Origin: Hyphomicrobiales bacterium
GTDB taxonomy: Bacteria > Pseudomonadota > Alphaproteobacteria > Rhizobiales > Beijerinckiaceae
Direction: 5' to 3'
Assembly (NCBI GenBank): GCA_028290125.1
Contig: JAQGKM010000101.1
Coordinates: 1-19,402, forward strand
DNA: 19,402 nucleotides
Under the pieces are notes generated by a model, which saw only the letters and a list, made by a program, of their open reading frames with translations, did not search any database and was not told where the DNA came from. This document shows, piece by piece, positions 14,255-19,402 of the stretch (position 1 is its first letter; every line of letters starts with the position of its first letter). The position numbers and the translations under genes are program-made.

Positions 14255-16201
14255 TCAGAAGGCGTATCGGATCTGGCCGCGTCCGTAGAAGGCCCGTGTG
14301 TCACGCGCCAGCTGGCTCTCGAGCGACGCCGCCAATGTCAAACCATTCTGGAAGGTGAGGCTTGGCCCGGCGGACAGGAGAAGCGAGTTGGACGGCGACG
14401 CGGCTCCATAGACGACGAAGTTGGCGCCCGGCAAGGACTGGAAACTCGCCTGCACCGACGTATCGGGGTTGAAGTCATGCGCCCACGCGACCTTAGCTCG
14501 AAGCCGGATCGTCATGTTGTCGAAAGACGCGATCGTCTCGTCGATCCGGAAACCGAGTTGCGTGCGTGCGCCGACCGTGGTCGACGCCCGATACGAAAGT
14601 GCGAAGGTCGACGGACCGGCGTTCGAAGTCTCGCTGTAACCGGGCGTCGAGAAGGATTGCACGCCGATCGACGCGAAAGGCGCGAGCCAGCCAATGCGAT
14701 AGCCGGCCTCTATCTGCCCTGCGACGTCTCGGGTCCGGAGAGACGCCGTCAGACGCGACGCGCCACCGATGTCGACGGTTCGATCCGTCGTCACGTCATT
14801 CCACGCGAAGGCCACGACCGACATCACATATGCGCTGCCGAAATTCGCTCGCGCGTAAAGCGCGGCCTGGGCGCCGTCCGAACGGCCGCCGCCGAGGCCC
14901 TCCGACAATCCGAAGCGGCTTCCGCCGCCGCCCAGCGCGAAGCCGATGCGCAATTCTGGAGACACGCGGTAATCGGCGCCGGCCGCAAAGCCGGACGCGC
15001 GCGTGACGCGATCGTGAGAGCCTGTCGCAGCGTTGCCGTCCGCCCTGCTCTGGCCTCCATATCCCGCGCCCCACAGGGTCCATCTTTGCAATTCGGACGG
15101 CGAGGCGGCAGCGTTCTTGTCGAGCGATCCGAACGCGGCGTTCGCGCGATGCGTCGACGAATCTGGCGCATAGCCGAGCGCACGCACGGTGCCGCGCCCG
15201 GGAATGTCGCGCTGGCTGGGCGACACCGGAGCGGCGTAGCCGCTCTCCGCCGCGCTGTCGAATGTCGAGTCGAAGATCGCCGACACGAACGAATTCATGG
15301 CCTGCACGCCCGCTGGGCGTATGCCGGCTGCCGCTTCCCCTGAAAGCTGCGTAGCGGCTGCGGCGAGTTCGGCCTGACTGGCGGTCGTTTGGAGAGTCTG
15401 GAAGGAAAGCGGCAATGTGCCTCCGCTCGCCACATACCGGTCGATCGCCGACGCGACTGAGCTCTGGTTGGTGGTCGACGACGCGCCAATCGACGACGCG
15501 TAAGTCGCCGCGGGCAGCATGCACACAGTGATATTGTTGGTGTCCAGCGTGACCGAGCCATTCACCGCGAGCGCGCCGCCGCACGCGATGTTCGCAGCGG
15601 TGTTCAGCGTGATGCTCGCAAGCGCGTATATTTCGCCGGCGAAGGACGTTCCCGTGCCGAGCGTCGCGGAGCTTCCGACCCGGAAGAAGACGTTGCCGCC
15701 TCGGGCGCCATTGACCAGATTGATCGCCGAAGCGCTGGCTGTGGTGAGGCTGCTTCCGATATTGAAAATGAAAACGGCGTTTGGATTGTTTTGAGCATCG
15801 AGCGTCAGTGTGCCCGTCAGTTGGCTAGCGGCGCTGAACGAGTAAACGCCAGGCGTCAGGACTTTTCCACCGAGGTCCTGCCCGGTGAGATCGAAGTTAC
15901 TCTGGCGTCCCGCGAGGATGTTGTAGGCATTCACCAGATCGCTTTGCGCTTGCGCCGCAACCGCGTCATTTTGATAAATTGTGTAGGGTGCATTCACGAC
16001 GCCTGGCGGAAAGCCGGTGATCGCGGAGCCTGGACTGAGGCCGATGTTGCCGGTTATGACGCTTGGCCCGGTGTTCGTGACCGAGGCCCCTGCCAGCACA
16101 CCGAATGACGATAACGGTTCAGCCATGGCCGGAGCAACAGCCCCGGAGACCAACGCCAGAGAGAGCAGTCTGCTTAAGGAGCGTTGGGATCGATGTGACA
16201 T
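14255..16201 (-). CDS. DUF3494 (ice-binding-like) domain fused to an autotransporter beta-barrel
   Basis: This 648-aa protein has three parts. After a Sec leader ending AMA (cleavage near 27/28), residues about 30-227 form a DUF3494 domain, the beta-solenoid of bacterial and fungal ice-binding proteins. It is recognised by GNIGLSPGSAITGF, LTPGVYSFS, GTLTLDAQ, VFIFNIGSSLTTASAS, NVFFRVGSSATLGT and ITLN...VTLD. Residues about 228-372 are an Ala/Ser/Thr-rich, partly helical linker. Residues about 373-648 form a type Va autotransporter translocator that opens with WTLWGAGYGG and ends in the outer-membrane signature IRYAF with a terminal Phe. The DUF3494 part should therefore be displayed on the cell surface. 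Whether it binds ice or is an adhesin on the same scaffold cannot be told; two cysteines (207, 227) sit at its end. A TAGAAT box lies about 40 bp upstream without a good -35. Confidence 0.9.
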   Translation of the reverse strand: MSHRSQRSLSRLLSLALVSGAVAPAMAEPLSSFGVLAGASVTNTGPSVITGNIGLSPGSAITGFPPGVVNAPYTIYQNDAVAAQAQSDLVNAYNILAGRQSNFDLTGQDLGGKVLTPGVYSFSAASQLTGTLTLDAQNNPNAVFIFNIGSSLTTASASAINLVNGARGGNVFFRVGSSATLGTGTSFAGEIYALASITLNTAANIACGGALAVNGSVTLDTNNITVCMLPAATYASSIGASSTTNQSSVASAIDRYVASGGTLPLSFQTLQTTASQAELAAAATQLSGEAAAGIRPAGVQAMNSFVSAIFDSTFDSAAESGYAAPVSPSQRDIPGRGTVRALGYAPDSSTHRANAAFGSLDKNAAASPSELQRWTLWGAGYGGQSRADGNAATGSHDRVTRASGFAAGADYRVSPELRIGFALGGGGSRFGLSEGLGGGRSDGAQAALYARANFGSAYVMSVVAFAWNDVTTDRTVDIGGASRLTASLRTRDVAGQIEAGYRIGWLAPFASIGVQSFSTPGYSETSNAGPSTFALSYRASTTVGARTQLGFRIDETIASFDNMTIRLRAKVAWAHDFNPDTSVQASFQSLPGANFVVYGAASPSNSLLLSAGPSLTFQNGLTLAASLESQLARDTRAFYGRGQIRYAF

Positions 16202-16564
16202 GAGGCTCTCGTTCTGTGGATGGGTTGTAGTCTCCGAATCGATTCTAGGCAGAACCTGCCCGCGGTGGAGCAGACCGCCACGATGCCATTGATGTGTTAA
16301 GAGATTTTCGGTCGGCGAGACCTTATTTGACTGAAACCGTGATCATTGCGACATCACGAGACTGTCTTCTTCGGTGAGCCCCTCCTCAGCAAGATCTGTC
16401 TGCGCGCCGTCGATGTCACGCGCGGCGAGGAACTGTCCGTCGGGCAATTCTGTGTGGCGGCAGTTTCGCTATCAACACCGAAAGCTGGCCCCGCCGTTGT
16501 GCTGCACTCGGTGAAACGGCTAAGCTAAGCGTCTGTCATACATACAGAAATTGTTGGGGGATCG
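16202..16564. other. Intergenic region, no convincing gene
   Basis: These 363 bp separate the divergent autotransporter and lipoprotein genes and look less GC-rich than the left half of the window. Near the autotransporter start are the 10-bp palindrome GAATCGATTC (16236-16245) and TAGAAT on the minus strand (16242-16247). A 60-codon plus-strand frame (16346-16528) has no ribosome binding site and no recognisable family; part of it shows GC-rich third positions, so a decayed gene is possible but not supported. Confidence 0.5.
16532..16548. promoter_or_regulatory. Inverted repeat upstream of the lipoprotein gene
   Basis: TCTGT (16532-16536) and ACAGA (16544-16548) are exact complements around a 7-bp CATACAT spacer, ending 16 bp before the lipoprotein ATG. 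It overlaps the likely 5' leader or core promoter, so a bound protein would block expression. Short repeats of this size arise by chance, so this is tentative. Confidence 0.3.
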
Positions 16565-16891
16565 ATGAAGCGGCTTCTGTCTTGTGTCACGCTGTCAATC
16601 ATGATGGGCGCGTGTTCGATGACCTTGCCAGTGCAGGGCTTGGTCCAGGGCACCGGTGAGACCTTCGCGGGGTCCGCCACCGGTGAAATGGACGGCGGCG
16701 GAACACTTACAATCCGCTCTGCAAAGACGTCCTGCACGGGCGCTTTCGTCTATGTCACCCGTCGGGAAGGCAAGGGCACTTTCAACTGCGCCGACGGGCG
16801 GAGCGGCCCGTTCGAGTTCGTCTCGACAGGAACGCGAGGCACTGGCTTCGGCGATCTGGGCGGGCAGAAGTTTACGTTCACGTTCGGGTAG
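16565..16891 (+). CDS. Small outer-membrane lipoprotein, function unknown
   Basis: This 108-aa protein starts after GGGGGATCG. The signal peptide MKRLLSCVTLSIMMGAC ends in a lipobox-like MGAC, so Cys17 would be lipidated, and Ser at +2 favours the outer membrane. The mature part is Gly/Thr-rich with alternating hydrophobic residues (GTGETFAGSATGEM, GGGTLTI, GTGFGDLGGQKFTFTFG), suggesting a small beta fold. Cys57 and Cys75 could form a disulfide. The pattern resembles uncharacterised short alphaproteobacterial lipoproteins that I know only as hypothetical. Confidence 0.75.
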   Translation: MKRLLSCVTLSIMMGACSMTLPVQGLVQGTGETFAGSATGEMDGGGTLTIRSAKTSCTGAFVYVTRREGKGTFNCADGRSGPFEFVSTGTRGTGFGDLGGQKFTFTFG

Positions 16892-16999
16892 TCCGACGCC
16901 CTGCTTCCGTGATCATGCCGGGCCGTTTGGCAATCTCGCTCCGGAACTCCGTGCGACACCACCTGTTCTGCGCTCGACGTTCAGGACAGGAGACATGCC

Positions 17000-17257
17000 A
17001 TGATTCCGAAGCTCGCCGTGTGCCTCATCGGCACTCTGTGCTTTGCCGAACTCGCGGTCGCACAGACGCCTCCAGAGAACAGGCCCACTCCGCAGTCCTC
17101 GCAGCAAGGCGCCCCGATTCAGGCTGGCGATCCCGGCCCGACCGATCCGGCGACCGGAATGGCCAAACGCGAGAATTACGACGCGCAGTTGAACTCTGGC
17201 GCAACCGACAACAGCACCGGAGCTCCGGCCGGCTCGGATGAGCAAAAACCTCGCTAG
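17000..17257 (+). CDS. Small exported proline-rich protein, function unknown
   Basis: An 85-aa protein starts after AGGAGACATGCC. A Sec signal peptide (about 1-21) ends AVA before QTPPENRPTPQ. The mature 64 residues are rich in Pro, Gly, Gln, Asp and Asn (DPGPTDPATGMAKRENYD) with no hydrophobic core, so they are probably disordered in the periplasm. No family is recognised. It lies 108 bp after the lipoprotein gene on the same strand. A small stem, CGCCAC/GTGGCG (17278-17297), follows its stop. Confidence 0.65.
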   Translation: MIPKLAVCLIGTLCFAELAVAQTPPENRPTPQSSQQGAPIQAGDPGPTDPATGMAKRENYDAQLNSGATDNSTGAPAGSDEQKPR

Positions 17258-17350
17258 TTTCGCCAGGCGAAGGGCGCCGCCACACGCGAGGGTGGCGTCC
17301 AAAGTCATCCCCAGGGTGGCTCGATGTGGTCGCAGCCCTGCGCGCATTGC

Positions 17351-17377
17351 ACCGCAGCAACGAATTTGCTGCGGTTT
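17351..17377 (+). terminator. Likely intrinsic terminator after the small exported protein gene
   Basis: ACCGCAGCAA (17351-17360) and TTGCTGCGGT (17366-17375) form a perfect 10-bp stem with a 5-nt loop, followed by TTAGCTT. It lies about 95 bp past the stop at 17257 and 35 bp before the inverted repeat preceding the next gene, so it would insulate the two. Confidence 0.6.
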
Positions 17378-17411
17378 AGCTTGTGGAATGCCCTTCGCTC
17401 CTCTCTAGTCA

Positions 17412-17430
17412 CCTGTGCAAAATACACAGG
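17412..17430. promoter_or_regulatory. Inverted repeat upstream of the two-TM protein gene
   Basis: CCTGTG (17412-17417) and CACAGG (17425-17430) are exact complements around CAAAATA, 12 bp before the ATG. The half-site CTGT/ACAG also appears in the repeat at 16532-16548, but its spacing differs by 2 bp, so a shared regulator is only a possibility. It could also be a small leader hairpin. Confidence 0.3.
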
Positions 17431-17442
17431 TTCGGAGAAATC

Positions 17443-17784
17443 ATGGCAAACCTTTCTGAAAGCGACCTTCGCATCATCATCGGCGATGACTTCAAGAAAA
17501 AGCTGAATTCCGTGTCGGTCATTTCTGAATCGGCGACCGTCGAGGAGAACATGGCGGCCCGCAAGAAGCACTCGCAGCAGCTCACCGATCTCAGGTTCTC
17601 GTTTGGCGCGCTCGCTTTCACGGGAGCGGCTCTGACCTTTGGCGCCCTGTACTCGGGCGCAGGTTTCATGAGCGTTCAGGGAGAGCTCGGCCTCGCGGCC
17701 GTTCTGGGCGGCCTCATCGGTATCGTCGTGACGACGATGAAGCGCCGGACTGTCGACCTGGAGATGAACGCCGCGCGTGTCTGA
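17443..17784 (+). CDS. Small two-helix membrane protein, function unknown
   Basis: A 113-aa protein starts after GGAGAAATC. The first 50 residues are polar and partly charged (SESDLRIIIGDDFKKKL). Two hydrophobic segments follow (about 53-75 and 82-98) and a short basic tail begins MKRRTVDLEMN. This gives a hairpin in the inner membrane with both ends in the cytoplasm. I do not recognise a family. An upstream in-frame ATG at 17383 is less likely because it would place the inverted repeat inside the coding region and lacks a ribosome binding site. Confidence 0.65.
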   Translation: MANLSESDLRIIIGDDFKKKLNSVSVISESATVEENMAARKKHSQQLTDLRFSFGALAFTGAALTFGALYSGAGFMSVQGELGLAAVLGGLIGIVVTTMKRRTVDLEMNAARV

Positions 17785-17892
17785 TCGCCCTGGCGCTCCG
17801 CCTGCCGCTTGGCACGACCGTTGAACGCTCGCGGCAGCTTGACGCCGCCACGAGGTTTTTCGCTTTGAGGAGCACCAAAGCAAAGCTGTTGA

Positions 17893-17917
17893 CCCGGGCG
17901 CGCTGACGCGACCCGGG
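17893..17917 (-). terminator. Hairpin downstream of the Flp pilin gene
   Basis: CCCGGGCGCG (17893-17902) pairs with CGCG and CCCGGG (17907-17910, 17912-17917) with one bulged base and a 4-nt loop. It begins 10 bp past the pilin stop in the direction of transcription. The strong GC stem fits a terminator, although no U-tract follows. Confidence 0.5.
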
Positions 17918-17926
17918 CGGATGACG

Positions 17927-18082
17927 TCAGGTCAGGCTGTTGCTGATCGACGTGAACTTGGCGCTCAGGCCCGTGCCGATATTGGTCACGGCGGTGATGA
18001 TGACGACGGCGATCAGCCCGGCAATCAGGCCGTATTCGATAGCGGTGGCGCCGGATTCGTCTTTGAAGAATTTCTTGAACAT
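17927..18082 (-). CDS. flp: Flp family type IVb pilin
   Basis: A 51-aa protein that reads MFKKFFKDESGATAIEYGLI at its start and continues with a hydrophobic helix (AGLIAVVIITAV) and a short polar tail ending SNSLT. This is the complete Flp/Fap prepilin pattern. A short basic leader ends at Gly11, where a TadV/CpaA-type prepilin peptidase cuts, and Glu16 is the conserved fifth residue of the mature pilin. The perfect ribosome binding site AAGGAGG lies 5 bp from the ATG, as is common for abundant pilins. No tad/cpa assembly genes are in the window, so it depends on machinery elsewhere or is an extra pilin copy. Confidence 0.93.
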   Translation of the reverse strand: MFKKFFKDESGATAIEYGLIAGLIAVVIITAVTNIGTGLSAKFTSISNSLT

Positions 18083-18192
18083 GTAGCCTCCTTGCATCGC
18101 GCTTCAGATCGCAATCCTAGGATGCTGGAATTAAGAAACTGTGAGTTCTGCTAATAAGATAGAATACGTTCGAGCGAAGATGTGCCGCTACC

Positions 18193-18208
18193 GCAGCGTT
18201 ATCGCTGC
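18193..18208. promoter_or_regulatory. Small hairpin between the 73-aa protein gene and flp
   Basis: GCAGCG-ttat-CGCTGC is a perfect 6-bp stem with a 4-nt loop, 40 bp past the stop of the upstream minus-strand gene and about 110 bp before the pilin start. It could end the upstream transcript or be a binding site in the flp promoter region, which is AT-richer than its surroundings. Confidence 0.3.
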
Positions 18209-18247
18209 ACTATACCGGCGGCGCTTGTGCTTGTTAGAGCTTAGTTT

Positions 18248-18469
18248 TCACCAACCGACGATCAACTTGCAGCCCTGATCGACACCCGGCGGCGTCGTGC
18301 GATTTTCAAACCGCGCGGGTGGATGATAGTAACGGCACGTCCTGAGTTTGTGTTCGGTCTCGTACGACGATCTGACCAGAAGCGCCTTGTTGCCGAGCCA
18401 GAGATAACTCCCGAGCGAGCAGACAAGAACCGTCGCCAGCACCATGACTGGCCCGAAGAAATGGTGCAT
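18248..18469 (-). CDS. Small membrane-anchored protein with a cysteine pair, function unknown
   Basis: A 73-aa protein has one hydrophobic helix (about 4-25, FFGPVMVLATVLVCSLGSYLWL) and a polar C-terminal part with Cys45 in CRYYHP and Cys67 in GCKLIVGW, which could form a disulfide outside the cytoplasm. The strong ribosome binding site AGGAGGGAG lies about 9 bp upstream of the ATG and is the main argument that it is real. The layout (one helix, then C-x-Y and a late Cys) is loosely like YobH-type small proteins, but I would not assign it. It is on the flp strand, 165 bp upstream of it. Confidence 0.55.
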   Translation of the reverse strand: MHHFFGPVMVLATVLVCSLGSYLWLGNKALLVRSSYETEHKLRTCRYYHPPARFENRTTPPGVDQGCKLIVGW

Positions 18470-18701
18470 CGGAAAAACTCCCTCCTGTGCACGAACCAGC
18501 GAAAATCACCTTTGCGCGCGCTTGTTCCGGCGACACTGGCCGCCCAGACGCCCAGCATGAGGCGCTCAGCCCAAGCTTTAGAATCCACGTGCGCCGCATC
18601 GCAAGCGCAAAATTATTCCGCTGCGTCATCCTTCGATGCGCGCGCGACAGATGTTACGGTAAAGTTCGAGTTCCGCGCCGCGCGGGAAGAGAGATCAAGC
18701 C

Positions 18702-19238
18702 ATGCCGACCGATATCACGCTGCAGCAAGGCGCCACGCAGCCCGAAGCGCCGAAGAACTTCTACCGTCATCATCTCGCGCACCAGCATCTCGACCCCGTG
18801 TTCGGCAACGACTGGTTCGCCCTGAAAGCCGAGGCCTTTGCGCGCTTCTTCGGAACGCCCGGCTTCCTGATCGGTCAGACCATCGTGGTGGCGGTCTGGA
18901 TCGCGTTGAACGCCTTCGGCATCGTCGTCTTCGATCTCTATCCGTTCATCCTGCTCAATCTGGCGTTCAGCCTGCAGGCCGCCTATGCCGCGCCGCTGAT
19001 CCTGCTGGCGCAGACACGGCAATCCGATCGCGACAAGGCTCACTCGAAGGCAGATGCTTTTCATCGCGAGGAACTCCACGCCGCGAGCGACGCGCGGCAA
19101 AAGCTTGCCGAGGACCAGATGGCGTTGTTGTTGGAGATGGTCCAGCAGAACACGGTCCTGACAGAATCCGTCAAGGCGCTTACCGAGCGCGTCGCCGCGC
19201 TGACGTCGGAGGTTCACAACAGCGTTTGCCTGAAGTGA
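18702..19238 (+). CDS. DUF1003 domain membrane protein
   Basis: This 178-aa protein has the DUF1003 core: GTPGFLIGQTIVVAVWIALN (TM1, about 53-75), FDLYPFILLNLAFSLQAAYAAPLILLAQ (TM2, about 82-104, described here by its FDxYPF and LLN...AAPLI landmarks) and then RQSDRDK. The C-terminal 60 residues form a charged, probably coiled-coil helix ending in leucine heptads (LTESVKALTERVAALTSEV). The family has no established function. The start follows GAGAGATCAAGCC, a weak site. It is convergent with the EAL protein gene, with 7 bp between stops. Confidence 0.85.
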   Translation: MPTDITLQQGATQPEAPKNFYRHHLAHQHLDPVFGNDWFALKAEAFARFFGTPGFLIGQTIVVAVWIALNAFGIVVFDLYPFILLNLAFSLQAAYAAPLILLAQTRQSDRDKAHSKADAFHREELHAASDARQKLAEDQMALLLEMVQQNTVLTESVKALTERVAALTSEVHNSVCLK

Positions 19239-19245
19239 CGACTGC

Positions 19246-19402
19246 TCACCTGACGAGAACGGCCTGGCCGCCATGCAGCGAGCCGATCCCCGGCTTGCCG
19301 AACAGAAAGCCCTGGTAGAGATCGATGCCCATCGGCGCCAGCGCATCGAGTTCGGCGCGTGTTTCGACGCCTTCGGCCAGAACCATGACGCCGAGTTCCC
19401 GG
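19246..19402 (-). CDS. C-terminal end of an EAL-domain protein (partial; start beyond the window)
   Basis: The last 51 codons of a minus-strand gene are present. They contain ELGVMVLAEGVETRAELDAL and then YQGFLFGKP, the two closing motifs of EAL c-di-GMP phosphodiesterase domains (the Glu of EGVET and the Gln of QGFLF are conserved active-site-region residues). About 15 residues follow to the stop, so the EAL domain is C-terminal. Whether GGDEF, PAS or sensor domains precede it, and whether the EAL residues needed for catalysis are intact, cannot be seen. Confidence 0.88.
   Translation of the reverse strand, partial: RELGVMVLAEGVETRAELDALAPMGIDLYQGFLFGKPGIGSLHGGQAVLVR

Noticed and set aside
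14117..15343. 408-codon open frame on the plus strand
   Set aside because: It is antisense to the autotransporter and transpeptidase genes and contains no recognisable domain.
16346..16528. 60-codon plus-strand frame between the autotransporter and the lipoprotein
   Set aside because: It has no ribosome binding site, no family and no co-directional support; possibly decayed coding sequence but not supportable.

Overview
The window is GC-rich DNA with long antisense shadow ORFs, G/C-biased third codon positions and strong purine-rich ribosome binding sites. It reads as an alphaproteobacterial chromosome, most likely Hyphomicrobiales (Rhizobiales). Supporting signs are the block murA / DUF2948 / hisD / UPF0262 / low-molecular-weight phosphatase, a solo Flp pilin gene, and short palindromic repeats whose arm begins CGTCATTGCGAGC and ends GCAATCCAG. 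The genus cannot be fixed from the sequence alone.

Region 1 (1-4000) is an aromatic catabolism cluster of the 3-hydroxybenzoate/gentisate type. A gentisate 1,2-dioxygenase on the minus strand diverges from a plus-strand series: a zeta-GST-type maleylpyruvate isomerase, a MarR-family regulator overlapping it, and a 3-hydroxybenzoate 6-hydroxylase-type flavoprotein. Together they would convert 3-hydroxybenzoate to gentisate, maleylpyruvate and fumarylpyruvate. The final hydrolase and an uptake system are not in the window. Identical 26-bp hairpin repeats in opposite orientation bracket the cluster. A 400-bp gene-free mosaic of repeats separates it from region 2.

Region 2 (3998-7903) holds a two-subunit molybdenum hydroxylase of the isoquinoline 1-oxidoreductase type on the minus strand: a [2Fe-2S] small subunit and a Tat-exported Mo-cofactor subunit with no FAD subunit. 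It ends in an 18-bp perfect hairpin that includes its stop codon. Divergent from it is mtnA (methylthioribose-1-phosphate isomerase), standing alone.

Region 3 (7904-13516) is core genome. A DUF2177 membrane protein converges stop-to-stop with a minus-strand gene series: a 57-aa small protein, murA, a DUF2948 protein, hisD, a UPF0262 protein and an LMW-PTP/ArsC-like phosphatase. A palindromic repeat element sits between murA and the DUF2948 gene. A tRNA-Thr(GGT) closes the region.

Region 4 (13517-18700) looks accessory and is dominated by envelope and secreted proteins: a YkuD L,D-transpeptidase, a 648-aa protein that fuses a DUF3494 (ice-binding-protein-like) domain to a C-terminal autotransporter beta-barrel, a small lipoprotein, a small proline-rich exported protein, a two-TM protein, an orphan Flp pilin and a one-TM cysteine-pair protein. 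The DUF3494-autotransporter is the most interesting object in the window.

Region 5 (18702-19402) has a DUF1003 membrane protein and, convergent with it, the C-terminal end of an EAL-domain c-di-GMP phosphodiesterase cut by the window edge.
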